Positions 46,588 to 59,000 are shown, counted from the stretch's first letter. The stretch is 64,000 nucleotides of DNA from Spiroplasma endosymbiont of Labia minor (GCF_964019845.1 NZ_OZ026465.1:372001-436000); one strand, 5' to 3'. Numbers and translations are program-made. Notes: generated from the letters alone by a model not told the origin.

Positions 46588-48246
46588 ATGGCATTTGATG
46601 ATAAAGTTGTTATGAATGAATATAAACGTGAAATTTTGAAATTACGTCAAAAAGATTTGCATAATACTGCTTTTGAAGAGTTCAGAAAAAATCATGAATG
46701 AGTTGCCCAACAATTTGATAATAAAATAAATTCATTTTATGATGATAGAGTGGAATCTGTAAATAGAGAAATAAAATTACCAAAAGCAATTAACGATGAA
46801 ATAATTTATTTTAATTTTTTATCAGAAAAATTTACAGAAACAGATTTAGTTAACGGTATTAATAATGTTTATCAAAAATTCATTTCTTTTGATTCGCCAT
46901 TTCAAACTTATGTTGAAAATTTTAGATGAAAATTAAAAGAAGCATCAGATTTACTTGAAAATAATTGATTTACAGAATTTTTTAAAAATTGAAATTTTAT
47001 GTTAACAAAAAGAATAATAGATTATCGTTTAAAAACTGTTGAGGATTTACGTTATAACTATTTAGTAGAAGTTTATTCTTTAATCAAAAACTACAGTAGA
47101 TACACAAAAATTTATAAAACTATGTATGATGTATTTGGCTATGTTGCCAATGTAAAAGATGAACTAAAAAATTTAAATATAGATGCGATTATTAGATTTT
47201 CCGAATTTATGTATAAAGATCCTTCAATTTTAAAAATTGCGGAATTATTAGGCCGTTTAAATGGTGAAGATGATAAAATGGAAATTAATATCACAGAAGA
47301 AATTACACATTACGAAACAGAAGTTATGTTACCCTATAACCCAGAAGAAATTGTAGGTATTACAGAATCAAAAAATTTAGAACGTGTCTTACCGTTTGAA
47401 ATGGCGTATTTATTTAATCAAAAGTTACAACCTATTTTTTATAAGAAATTTGCAGAAAGTAAATTACAGTCATTTTTATTTAATTCAAAAGAAAAAATAA
47501 TAGAACCAACAGTAGAAGAAGTTGAATATGAAGCCCCAATTCCATTAGAAAGAGGTCCATTTTTATTGTGTATTGACACATCATCTTCAATGGAAGGTTC
47601 TGGTGAATACATTGCAAAAGCACTAGCAATAGCGATTATAAAAATTTCTTTAAAAGAACACAGAAGAGTAATTGTGATTAATTTTGCTTCATCTGATGTA
47701 GAAGAATACGAAATTAAATCAGAAGATTTTTCAATTATTAATTTCACTAAATTCTTAGCTAAATCATTTTACGGTACAACAAATGCTAAACCAGCTTTTG
47801 TAAGAGCAATTGAAAAAATGAAAAAGGAAGAATATAAAAGGGCAGATTTGATGATGATTTCCGATTTCATGATGAGTGATTGGTCAAATGATTTATTGAA
47901 ATCAGTGCAAGAATTAAAACAAAATTATAATAGATTTCACTCTCTAATAGTTGGTACAATGCCAAATATTATTACACAACAACTTTTTGATAATGTAATG
48001 TATTATGACCCAAATGATCCTAATGCAACACAACAAATAATTAAATCATTAAATGAAACTTTAAGAAACTTACATCAATTAACAGATGAAGAACTTTCGC
48101 ATCAAAATAAAGAAACAGAAAAATTAAATGTCATTAGAAATAAAAAAAGAACAAGAGCTCATGTTGATTCGAATAAATTATCAAAAAAAGAATTATCTCG
48201 TATATTAAAAACCGAAGAAGCTAAATTGAAAAAGGATAATGAATAA
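46588..48246 (+). CDS. VWA-domain protein (ViaA-like)
   Basis: Protein of 552 residues with a C-terminal von Willebrand A domain (about 320-480). The MIDAS metal site is visible as DTSSSM in LLCIDTSSSMEGSGEYI, followed by the supporting Thr and Asp residues (GTTNAKPAFVRAI; MMISDFMMSDW). The N-terminal 300 residues are helical, as in ViaA, and the C-terminal tail is basic. It follows the RavA-like gene by 38 bases with a GGAGG ribosome site, which fits a RavA-ViaA pair. Several TGA Trp codons are in the first 140 residues. Substrate unknown. Confidence 0.9.
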
Positions 48247-48247
48247 T

Positions 48248-48610
48248 ATGGAAATAAAAAAACAAGGAAGTTATTTAGTAGTCACAATCAATAATGGTGA
48301 CAGTATTACAGAATCTTTAGAAAAAACCATTCGTACATATGGAATCATTGATGGTATCGTTTCTGGCTTTGGTTATTCTAGTATGTTACAACTGGGTGCA
48401 ATGGAAAAAGTTGACCCATTATTTTACAATAAACAAGTTTATGAAGAGTTAATTACAATAAACAATATTACTGGATTTGTTTCTAATAGATCATGACATA
48501 TTCATATGCAAATTACTGATAAAGAATTTAATCAATCAGGTGGTCATTTCATTGCAGGAGTTGCTTGAATGGATACTTACATAACAATTAATGTTTTGAA
48601 GACAGAATAG
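48248..48610 (+). CDS. PPC (DUF296) domain protein
   Basis: Protein of 120 residues with one PPC/DUF296 domain, known in plant AT-hook regulators and in small bacterial trimers. It begins with a strand pair (YLVVTINNGDSITESLEKTI), then GIVSGFGY, and ends with the family signature HIHMQITDKE, GGHF and a last strand ITINVL. Bacterial PPC proteins are possibly DNA-binding, but function is unproved. Start ATG 48248 is favoured by the spacing from AAAGGAT; an alternative ATG 48239 overlaps the viaA-like gene. It closes the three-gene run. Two TGA Trp codons, after residue 80. Confidence 0.88.
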
Positions 48611-48662
48611 AATTTATTTTCTCTTTTTTATTTATTTTATAGAAAAATATGATATTTCTAAA

Positions 48663-48730
48663 AATAAAGATTAACACTTATAAGTTACTAAAATTAAAAC
48701 AACTTATAAGTGTTAATCTTTATTATTTTT
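48663..48730 (+). terminator. Very strong hairpin between the PPC gene and fib
   Basis: A perfect 24-bp stem (48663-48686 with 48701-48724) and a 14-base loop, followed by ATTTTT. Strength and the T-run make a terminator the first choice; it sits about 110 bases before the fib start and just before its promoter, so it also isolates fib transcription. Its TTAACACTT/AAGTGTTAA arms resemble CIRCE halves, but are 28 bases apart. Confidence 0.8.
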
Positions 48731-48737
48731 AAAAACA

Positions 48738-48803
48738 TTGTTTATTAAAAAGAATTCATAGTATAATAATTATAGCATTGCAATTCGCATAAAACGTTTT
48801 GCG
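48738..48803 (+). promoter_or_regulatory. Promoter and 5' leader hairpin of fib
   Basis: TTGTTT (48738-48743), 18 bases, TATAAT (48762-48767). The leader is about 60 bases and contains CGCATAAAACGTTTTGCG (48786-48803), a small stem with one bulged base that is more GC-rich than its surroundings and could stabilise the mRNA 5' end. The fib ribosome site GAGGTG follows at 48825-48830. Confidence 0.7.
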
Positions 48804-48838
48804 AGAGCCAAAGATAGGAAAAATGAGGTGAACAGATA

Positions 48839-50374
48839 ATGATAGGAATTATCTCAACTGCATATTTTACTGTTAGAGATCGTAAAGATGTTAGAACAGT
48901 TAAAAAATATTGATGACGTAATATGGTTATTCAACATTTAAAATTCCACGGAAAAATATTTGTAATTGCAACAATCGGGTATGGTAAAGCTAATGCTGCG
49001 ATGGCAATCACTTATTTAATGGAAGAATATCCAGGATTAGAAACTATTATTAATGTTGATTTAGCATTATCTACAAATGATAAATTTGATACAACAGATA
49101 CTGTAATTTCAACAAAATTTATTTATCGCGATGCAGATTTAACTGTATTCAAAGATATTAAATATGGACAAATTATTCACGAACCAGAAGCATTTCAATT
49201 CGATACTGAATTTGTAAGCACTATTAAAAACTTTAAATTAGGTGTTTCAGATGGTATTGTAGGTACTGCTGATATGTTAATTTATAACTCAAAACAATTT
49301 AAAGAAATGGTTGATAAATATGGTCAAACTATTGATGTAATTGATACAGAAGCAGGAGCACTTGCACAAGTTGCTAAAAAATCTTCAGTTAATTTCTTGG
49401 CATTGAAAATTATGTATAATAATGCATTATCTCCATGAGATAATGATCCATTGCATAAATTTAAAATTTATGAAACAACTAATACTTTAAAATACTTACT
49501 TGCACGTTTATTTAATTTATTATCTTCAAAATTAATTTTGGACTTTAATAAATCAACTGCAGAAGAATTAGATGTTATTAATGAATTGTTCGAAGTAGAA
49601 CATGATTCATGAGTAACTCGCTTTAAACCAAACGCTGCACAATTGATTTCAGGTTTAGGCCCATCGTTAATGATGCTAGACAAAAAAGGTGGTACACCAG
49701 AAGGTTTAGATATTGTTGAAGTTATGAGACAAAAAATTGATGATGAGGGACCATCAAAAGTTATTTTAGGTGAAGATGAATGAAAACATGCACCAAAAAA
49801 ATGATTGAAAAAAATAATGTTCCTTGAAAATATTCATGTTAATGATGATGAATTATTATGAAATAAATCAGCTAAATATGATATTAAAGCAGAAAGAGTT
49901 TTCGCAATTGAAGAAGTTGCAAAACAATTAGCAAAAACTATAGCTGATCGTTCTCAAGATAAATCGTTATATGCTTACGATGGAGCAACAACTTCTAAAA
50001 AACATTTACTTGTAACTTGTGATGCACAAATTTCATTCTATATTACACATAATACTTCACATGAATTTGTTGAATCACGTAAATTTGGTAGTGATTTAGT
50101 AGTTAATGAATTTGCAAAATTCTTAAATAAAGAATTAGAAAATATTGAATCTCCATTTGCAAAAATAATAGTTTATCTAAAAATTCCAGCATTGCAAAAT
50201 CGCAAAATTCCGGTATTTATTGAAACTAAATCAGGTTCAAATAAAAATATTATCTTTGCAAACTACAAAAAATCATGACAAGACACTTATACAGTTGTTG
50301 ATATTACAAGAAATGATTATGACCCAATTAAAGTTGGTTCATTCAAAGTTACTGTTCGTTTGAAAAACGAATAA
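48839..50374 (+). CDS. fib: Spiroplasma fibril protein Fib
   Basis: Main protein of the internal helical ribbon that gives spiroplasmas their shape and motility. It has 511 residues, the family length. The start MIGIISTAYFTVRDRKD and the segments TIGYGKANAAMAITYL and GTADMLIYNSKQFKEMV agree with Fib. Residues 1-220 form a domain related to MTA/SAH nucleosidase; the Glu-bearing motif IDTEAGALAQVA is kept, but the downstream catalytic Asp position reads IMYNN, so enzymatic activity is doubtful. The C-terminal half (about 280-511) is Fib-specific. Twelve or so TGA Trp codons. It is monocistronic: own promoter, strong terminators on both sides. Confidence 0.98.
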
Positions 50375-50381
50375 TAATCTT

Positions 50382-50410
50382 AAAAAACGATTTTGAATCG
50401 TTTTTTTTAT
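50382..50410 (+). terminator. Terminator after fib
   Basis: AAAAAACGATT / AATCGTTTTTT stem with a TTG loop followed by more T residues. Confidence 0.9.
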
Positions 50411-50482
50411 TTAAAATATTGTAGACTTTATAATTAATTTTGTTATTATATTAGGGAATTTTAGATAAGGATTGACAGTTTT

Positions 50483-52255
50483 ATGGATGAAAATAAAGAA
50501 CAAAACGACATTAAAACTTATGATCAATCCTTGAGCAATGTAGAAATAGATAATTTAGCTATAAAAGAAGAAAAACCAAGCAAAACAAAAAAAAAATTAA
50601 ATAAAAATCAATCGTTGTTGGTTTCAAGAAAACAACAACAAATTATTATTTCTAATTATTTTAAATTTTCATTTGCAAAAGAACTTCTTTCTATTTCAAT
50701 TGGTGTTTTAATTGTTACTGTTGCTTTTGATTATTTTATTTCGTCAACAGGTTCATCTGGTTTATTTCCATCAGGAATGGGTGCTATTGCTCGTTTTTTT
50801 GCTGTTTTAACTTTCCAAAATAGTATTCAAATGCAAGGAACTTTTTATTTTGTTTATTATTTTGTATTAAATATTCCATTAATTATTTTTGGTGCTGTTA
50901 AATTAGGTTGAAAATTAACTTTAACAACTATTTTGTATATGGTTGAATCAATTGCCTTTGATCAAATTTTAACAAGAATTCCTTTTGTTAATCCACAAGA
51001 ATTCCATTTTATTTTTAATTATAAATTAATAAATAATTTATCAATGTCTTGAAGTAGTTCCATTTGATTATTCATTTTTGGTGCAATAGGTGGTGCATTA
51101 CTTGGTTATGGTTATGGTTTTATTTATCGAGTAGGTTCATCAACAGGTGGAACAGATTTTGTCACTATGTATTTTTCAAGAAAAAAAGATATTTCAATCG
51201 GAACAATTAATAGAGATGTTAATTTTGGTATTTTGGCAATAGTAATTATCTCTAATACAGCTGTTTTACCAACAAATCAAATACCATCTGATATAAAATT
51301 AAGTGCTATTTGAGATTTGAATCGAAATGATTTAAATTCGCTGATTTTCTATAATGGTGAACAAATGTCATTTGCAAAAGCTTTATTATTAGATGCTATT
51401 TTGCATTCCACATACATTGGTGAAAATGGCGTAGTTTTTAATTCTGAATTAATTAACACATTTAAAAGTAGTGGTTTATCGAATGATAGTATAATATTTC
51501 ATTTAAGTAATATATACAATAATATCAATTTAGATAATAGCTTAAATTTTTTACTTGATTCTGCAAATACATCATCTGATTCATGACATTCTGTTTGACA
51601 TTATGCAAGTACAACTTCATTGGCAATGGGATTTGATTCATTTCCAACCACACTTTTATTAAAAATTAAATTTATATTTATTTTTGGTCCATCTTTTTTC
51701 GCATCATTAGTTTTAGTAATTGTAAATGCTCTAATAACAAATTTGGTATATCCAAAATATAAAATTAGAACCATAATAATTGCCACCAAAATGCAAGATG
51801 AGATTGTACATTTATTAAATAAAGATGGTGTGCAAAATGATATTATGTCTTGAAATGTCGTAAATAATACTTCTGGTAATTATCTACATCGATCAATAAT
51901 TATGGTAAGTATGTCAGTGATGAATTGAGAACCAATTGAAAAAGAAATTTTTCATATTGATCCACAAGCAAGAATTACACAATTGAGAACCAAATCAATT
52001 AAAGGATTTTTTAAATACGATGTTAAAAAAAATGATGAGTTTGAAATTCCAAAAACTAAAACCGAAAAAGAAAATAATGAAATTGAAAAAATTAGGCAAG
52101 TTGCTTTAGTTAGAGCAAATAAACATAATCAAAAAATGAGCAAATTAATAAGAGCATTACGCAAAAAAACATTATGACAACAAGAACATAAAGACCAAAA
52201 AGAATTAAAAAAATCATCAAATAAAAATAAAAAGAATTCTAAAAAATATAAATAA
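50483..52255 (+). CDS. YitT-family membrane protein with a long external insert
   Basis: Protein of 590 residues. It has YitT hallmarks: a hydrophobic helix containing ELLSISIGVLIVTVAFDYF, then GATRGD-like FIYRVGSSTGGTDFV in the core, about five to six helices, and a C-terminal DUF2179-type cytoplasmic domain (about 410-500) with HRSIIMVSMSVMNW. The usual YitT is under 300 residues; the surplus comes from a basic N-terminal tail (1-50), an insert of about 110 residues (about 265-375) in a presumably external loop, and a Lys-rich tail. About a dozen TGA Trp codons. Function of the family is unknown. Confidence 0.87.
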
Positions 52256-52284
52256 AAATGACATAAATAATGTCATTTTTATTT
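52250..52284 (+). terminator. Terminator overlapping the YitT-family stop
   Basis: Perfect 15-bp stem (52250-52264 with 52270-52284), loop AAATA, T-rich right arm. It starts three bases before the stop codon. Confidence 0.88.
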
Positions 52285-52358
52285 ATAATTTGTGTTATTT
52301 TTTAAAATTTATTGTTTTTAATATAAAATATAATTTGTGTCTAAAAGGAAGTAATTTA

Positions 52359-53702
52359 ATGAAAGTTGTAATAATTGGTGGGTCTACATCAGGAATGGGT
52401 GTAGCTGCAAAATTAAAAAGAAATGATTCAACAATTGAAATTGTTGTAATTCAAAAAGAGGACTATGTATCATTATCTGCTTGTGGATTACCATATTTTG
52501 TTGGTGGAATTTTTGAAGATATAAACAATTTATATGCAAGAACTATTGTTGAATTTCAAAAACAAGATATAAAAGTAATTAATAATTCACAAGCTACTGC
52601 AATAAATTTTGAAAACAAAATTGTTAAATATAAAAAAATACATTCAAGTGATGAATTTGAAATAAACTATGATCAATTAGTAATTGCAACGGGTGCAAAA
52701 CCTAAAATATTTGAACCATTGAGCTTTAACTATACGAACATTTTAAGTCTAACATCAATTCAAGATGCAAAAGTTTTAAAAAATATTTTGACTAAATCAA
52801 AAAATATTGTTGTAGTTGGTGCTGGATTTATAGGCCTTGAAATTACAGAACAATTATCAAAATTAAATAAAAAAGTTTATTTAATAGAAGCGGCAAATCA
52901 ACTTCTATTAAATAGAATTAATAAAGATTTTAGTGAAGAATTAGAAAATAATTTAAAAGAAAAAAATGTAGAAATAAGGCTTTCAACATCTATTTTAAAT
53001 GTAAGTGTAAATGATAACGAAATTAATAAAATTAAATTATCTGATGCTTCTGTGATAAATACAGACCTTATTATTAATGCAACTGGTTTTATACCTAATG
53101 TTGATTGAATTAATGATGAAAAATTAATCAAAGATCAAAAAACTGGAGCAATTGTAGTTGATGAATATGGTAAAACCTCAATCGCTGATGTTTGATCACT
53201 TGGCGATTGTGTTGTTTTAAAAAATAAAATTACAGACAATTACGAATATTTACCATTAGCAACAGTTGCAAATAAATTTGCAAAAATAGTTGCAGACAAT
53301 ATTTGTGGTAAAAATCTTAAATTTCCAGGCCAAATTGGTTCTGCTTTGATTAGAGTAAATCAATTGGAAATTTACAGAACAGGTTTAACAGAAGAACATG
53401 CCATTTCTTTAGGAATTAAGATAAAAAAAGTTTTAGTAAAAGATTTTGATCATACAAATTTTGTTGAAGAAAAACAAACTCCATTGTGATTGGAAGTAAT
53501 TATAGACAATAATAATAAACAAATAATTGGAGCTTCAATGCTAGGTCAAAACAAATCTGTCTTAAGACTTAACGGATTAGTTTCGATGATTTGAAATAGG
53601 CAAACAATTATTGATAATAATAATATTGATTTTGCTTATGCACCACCATTTACAAGAAGTGTTGATATAATTAATATTGCATTTTCGTTATTATTAAAAT
53701 AG
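52359..53702 (+). CDS. nox: NADH oxidase / CoA-disulfide reductase family flavoprotein
   Basis: FAD-dependent pyridine nucleotide oxidoreductase of 447 residues. FAD motif VVIIGGSTSGMGVA at the start, redox Cys in SLSACGLPYFVGG at about residue 43, ATGAKP, the NAD motif VVVGAGFIGLEI near residue 150, and SLGDC for FAD ribityl binding; a C-terminal dimerisation domain follows. In Spiroplasma the water-forming Nox reoxidises NADH from glycolysis and removes O2. ATG 52359 follows AAAGGAAG; a longer start at 52290 lies in the intergenic spacer. A few TGA Trp codons. Its end is 11 bases before the symporter. Confidence 0.93.
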
Positions 53703-53713
53703 AAGAGGATTAT

Positions 53714-55591
53714 ATGGTTTTTTTAGCAAGTACAAATGAAATACTTAAAAACTTTTTGGCCATTTCAACTTGACAATCTCTAGTTGCGATAGTCTTATTT
53801 TTAGGAATAACAGTAGGTTTTTGATATTTTTTGAAATATATTAAAATTAAATTTATTTATCGAGTATTAATAGGATTTGTAATAGGATTAGTTTTTGGCG
53901 TAGTTGTGCAAGCAATTATAGATTTTCCAAGCGGAAATTTCTTTGACCCAACAATTGCAGACCCAGATAATCTTGGTGAATTTATTGATAATCCAAATTA
54001 TCTTTTATGAGTTGGTGAATTTTCAACTTGAGCACAATTATTAAAACAAGTATTTATTAACGGTATTATGTTGATTACAATACCAGTAGTCTTTCTTTCA
54101 ATAACTAGAATTGTGGCAAAACCAAGTAAAAGTAATTTGGGACGAATCACTGCAAAAGGAGTCTCAATGATGCTATTTAATGTCGCAATAGCATTTATAA
54201 TTACTTTTTGAATAGGTTATTCTATTTTAAAAAATAATTCTTTTATGTTAGATCTTTCAACTGCAAGTGGAGATACTAATGCAGCGCATGAAACACAACC
54301 ACTACCAGAAATTATTTTTTCTTATGTACCATCAAACTATGTTGGTGTTTTTACAGCTACAGCTATTATTCCTGCAATGGTGCTTGGTTTATTAACGGGA
54401 ACAGGAATCAAACTTGGCTTGAAAAAAAGACATGAAGAGGCATACCAAAAAACAATTGCAGGTTTAGACCGTGCGTGAGATGTTGTTTTATCAATTTTGA
54501 TGGTATTTACTCGCATAATGCCGTTGGCAATTATGTCTATGATTACTGTTGCGATAACTACTAGACCAATTGGGGCATTATCATCTATTGGTATAATTCT
54601 TGGTATTGGTTATTTATGTATTTTAATTATGTTTGTTATTTTAACTGTTATTTTAATAATTTATGGTGTAAATCCAAAAGTGTGATGAAAACAAACTTGA
54701 AGGGCATTAATACAAGGTTTTGCAACACAATCATCAAATGCCACTTTGCCTACAACAATGGAGGTTTTAAAAGATGAACTTCATGTTAAAGAATCGGTAG
54801 TTTCTGTTGTTACGCCATTATCAACTTCGATGGGACTTATGGGTTGTGCTGGTGTCCAATCTGGTTTGATTACTTCATTTTTGTTTACAGCACATGATAT
54901 TAATGAAAATCCTATAGTTTCAATGGCATTGATTCCTTTTTTTATTTTGGCTTTGTTTGTTACAATTGTAGCTTCATTAGGTATTGCTGGAATTCCGGGA
55001 ACAGCAACAGTTGTAACTTCTGGTGTTTTAGGTGGATTAGGTTATGGTACTTTATTTGGTCCAGTTTATGCAATCATTGGTGCTTTAGATGGCTTATTTG
55101 ATATGGGAAGAACCGGTTTAAATGTAATTGCCGGAGCTGCTGTTACAACACAAGTTGCTAAAATCGAGGGGCAAATAGATAATAATCAACTAATTTTAGG
55201 TAAAATTTCTTTATTAAATGGTGATCAAAAAAATGATATTGAAAAATATTTACAAAATTTAAATTTAAATGCACAAAAAGAGACAAAACTAAATTATGCA
55301 GATAGAACAAAAATTAAAATTGAATTAAAAAACAAAATTAAAGCAACAAAATTAAATATCAAAAATGCCATTGTAGAATATGATGAGAAATACAAAATAG
55401 TTATTAAAGATAATAAATTAGTGCAACAAAAATATAATCAATCATTAAAAGAACTAAAGAAATCAATTACAGATAAAACAGAGTTAAAAATGAATAAAAT
55501 AAAATTGTCACAAGATGTTTCTTTAGAATATAGTAAAAATATTGAAACATTACGAAACAAAATTTCTGCAAAAATAGAAGCATTACAATAA
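53714..55591 (+). CDS. Dicarboxylate/amino-acid:cation symporter with coiled-coil tail
   Basis: Secondary transporter of 625 residues of the DAACS family. Eight or more membrane helices span about 20-490, with two re-entrant hairpin regions: a Ser-rich one (QSSNATLPTTMEVLKDE, about residues 335-352) and a Gly/Ala-rich one near GIAGIPGTATVVTSGV (about 425-440). FDMGRTGLNVIAGA is the Na-binding NxxD-type helix in altered form. Substrate could be glutamate, aspartate or cystine. The C-terminal 130 residues (about 495-625) are a Lys/Glu-rich coiled coil not found in usual members. It starts 11 bases after nox. Confidence 0.92.
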
Positions 55592-55620
55592 CTTTATTTA
55601 GTTTAGAAAATCATTATTTT

Positions 55621-55648
55621 TTGTGTTTTTTTATATAAATACTATAAA
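55621..55648 (+). promoter_or_regulatory. Promoter of the comN-secDF unit
   Basis: TTGTGT (55621-55626), 16 bases, TATAAA (55643-55648). The remaining leader to 55755 is AT-rich with no further signal. Confidence 0.5.
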
Positions 55649-55755
55649 ATAATTAATGAGTTTAAAGTGGCAAAGAAATTGTTTAATGTGTAAATTTCAA
55701 GTTTGAACATTAAATTACAAAAATAATAGAATTAATATTATTAAGTGAGGTTATC

Positions 55756-56037
55756 ATGGAAGATAGAGATTTTATGAAAATTGTAAAGTATGCGCAAGTG
55801 ATGTTAGAAATAAAAACTATTGAATTGCGAATTAAAATTCCAAATATAAAAATATTGGATGTGACTGATTATTTGTTTAATATTTTATTGAAAAATAAAA
55901 AAATTAAAGATGTCAATGATTTAGCATATTATATTTACAATATTAAGATTAATAAATTAATTGAATATATAAATGTTAATACAATTATTGCTAGTGATTC
56001 AAATTTAGAAAAAGATATAGAAGCATTATTAAAATAA
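55756..56037 (+). CDS. ComN-like post-transcriptional regulator
   Basis: Helical protein of 93 residues. The order ILDVTDYLFNILLKNKKIKDVNDLAYYIYNI...LIEYINVNTI matches the short ComN/YrzD family pattern (a beta-free helical protein with a 'vt..dl..yl.-k.wk' core). In Bacillus, comN lies beside secDF and regulates comE mRNA localisation; here it is 32 bases before secDF, which supports the call. Sequence alone would not settle it. GAGGT is the ribosome site. Confidence 0.6.
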   Translation: MEDRDFMKIVKYAQVMLEIKTIELRIKIPNIKILDVTDYLFNILLKNKKIKDVNDLAYYIYNIKINKLIEYINVNTIIASDSNLEKDIEALLK

Positions 56038-56068
56038 AAAATAGATTATTAGAAGGGTTCGTTTTAAT

Positions 56069-59000
56069 ATGGAAAAAATTGATATAAATAAAAATAATAA
56101 GCTGAAAAAAAATAATATTAGAATCAAATCTAAAATGAGCCCTAAAAATATCATTCGTATTCTTGCAATAACTTTGATGATTTTATCTATGCTTATTGGT
56201 TTATTTTTTACCTCAACAAATATTAATGATAATTATAATTTAGGATCTGAATTTGGTGGGACGTTTTCTGCAACAGTTGGTGTATATGATACTTCATCTG
56301 ATGAAACAACATCAGACGATACGCTACCAAATGGCGATGCTGCATCAGCTACAAGAATACTAAATGATAAAATTAATCCAATGGGTAATTTACCAATTAC
56401 TATTACTCAAACCGGGCAACATTATTTAACTGTAGAAGCACCATCATCAATTTATAATGATAATTCTTCAGAATTTAGAACAGTTTTACAACGTTCTGGT
56501 GGAATTTTTATTTTGAATGAATCATATGAGGATGCATTATTTACAGCGGGTAGTTATGGTGGTTCTGTAGAAACAACCATTGCAAGAACTAAAATGTCTG
56601 ACATGTTTGATGACGTTAAAGCAACAACAGTATCTTTAGGATCGACAAATGCACCTTTTCTACAATTAGCAGTTGCTGCAGATAAAGCATCAGATTTTAC
56701 AAATATTATTCAAACCGAACAATCTTCTTCTATAAGAGCAGATAATACAACACAGAATAAAATTTCTGTTATGGTTGATGTCGATTCTTATTTTGATGAG
56801 TTAAGAAATTATTATACAAATGGCAATTCAGCATATGAAAAATGAAAAAATGATATCATATATTCTTTACAAAAAATTTATGATGACCAAAATACATCTA
56901 CTCTTGTTAAAGATACCCTGTATGACTTTTTTTACGGTTCATATCAAAGATGAAACGATGACCAACACACTTCTTTTGAAATGATGTATGGCTCACTTGT
57001 TGATAAAAATTTCCAATTCCAAGAAACTGCCAATTCATCACCAACTGCAAATTTTAGCAGAATTCAAAATTCATGAACATTTGCAAATGATACAAATAAA
57101 TATATTTATGATCCAAATGCAACAGATAAAGATTTTATATCAGGTGGTAAATATTTTGATTCGGTAACAATGGCAAATTCAGGTACTGCAGGAACACCAA
57201 TAGGTGGTGTTGAAATACCAAATATTCAATTAGTTTTTAAAGCATTAGCATCTAACTTGTTACCAATTGCAGATAAAATAAGTGCTGATAATTTTAAGGA
57301 TTACTTTTTATATAATAATAATACAGTTGAAACTCAACAATCGCAATCTTCTGCATATTTTACAGATAATAAATTCATGATTCCAACTGAAACTTATACT
57401 TTGGCTAAAAATTCAGAAGTTATTTATAAAACTGCATCTCAAGGATTTTCATTTCATGTTTTTCTAATTTCAAAATTGGATGCAGTAATTACAAATGTTA
57501 TGTTTACAATTTCTTTAATAACTTTAGCAATAATAGCTTTGGCAACTATGATCTTTTTGTTAATTTTTTATCGAATTTTAGGTTTATTTACAATTGTGAT
57601 AATTGCCATTACTTTAGGCTTGACATTGTTAGCCTCTGTTTGATTTAATTTTGCAATAGGTCCAGATACATTTATGGCATTATTTATTATTGCTGGATTA
57701 TCAATTGATGTCTCCATTTCACTTTTTGAACGAATAAAGCAAGGTTTCTATAAAAAAAATAGACCTTTAAAACAAGCTTTTTCAATTGCAAATAGAGATA
57801 CTATTGGCGTTGCAATAGATTCATTAATAGTTATGATTATTCCAAATATGGCTTTATTTTGAATAGGTCAGTCAGTACTGAAATCATTTGCAACTTTAGT
57901 AACTTTAGGTTGTTTCTTTGCAATTTTGTTTGTAATTATTTTAGGTAGAATTTTATTTTCATTGACAATTAATTCACCATTATATAACAAGACACCAAGT
58001 GCTTTTGCGTTGAATATAGAATTAAGTCTAAATTTATTTATAAAAAATGAGCAAAAAATTATTGAATTAACTCAAATTAGAGATACTTTACTACAGTCAG
58101 ATAATGAAAAAAATAAATTAAAAGCTAATAAATTAACTTCAAAAATTTCGATTATACAAAATAAATTAACGATAAAAGAAGAAAAATTAAAAAACAAATT
58201 TGACTCAAAAATTAAAATTATAGAAACTAAAATTAGTAAACTAGACACACAAAACCAAGCAAATAGAATTTCAAAATTAAAAGCAAAAATTGAAGATTAT
58301 AGGTATTTAGTTGGTACTGGTAAACAAAATTTATTTGAACAAAACCAAGCAGATTTAAATTCTACAAGTATTGTTGATGAAGTACCGCAAACAATTAACA
58401 CAAGATTACAACTTTACAGAAATGAAAAGGGTATTTTTAATGTTTCAAAAATTGTTGCAATAGCTTATATAATAATAATTGCTATTGGTGCAATTCTTGG
58501 TTTCTTTATTGGTGCAAATTATGATGCATCATTTGGTGCTGGATCAAAATTCTTGGTCTGAGGAGATTATGTAAGTAGTATTTATCATACTTCAATGCAA
58601 GATGTTAAAAATGGCTATTTTGAATCACCAACTTCTGGTAGTGGTGAATCATCAGAGAGAAATTTATCAAGTGAATTTGTAAATTATACTTCAAATTTAT
58701 TACAACAATATGAAGGTCATGATGAAATGACAGATGATGTAGTTGTTGAGATGATTTCAACTTGAGTACAATATATTATTAATAATGATATTTCATATCA
58801 ATTAATTGACAAACACATTTCTTTACCAAAAACCAAGATTTATTTTGGAACTGATTATCATCCAAATACTGTATCAAATGATACTGATGCAAAATTATGA
58901 TTCTCATTTCAAACATCAATGACAAATAAAAACGATTATAATGCTGTTAGAAACTTATTAATCGCTTTATCACAAGCAACAGGACCAAATGGTTCTGTTA

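Noticed and set aside
48671-48716. Fourth CIRCE before fib
   Set aside because: The half-sites resemble CIRCE but are 28 bases apart, where the operator needs nine, and both arms are part of a longer hairpin.
52290-52358. Extended N-terminus of Nox
   Set aside because: It would place 23 non-homologous residues before the FAD-binding strand and ignores the ribosome site at AAAGGAAG.
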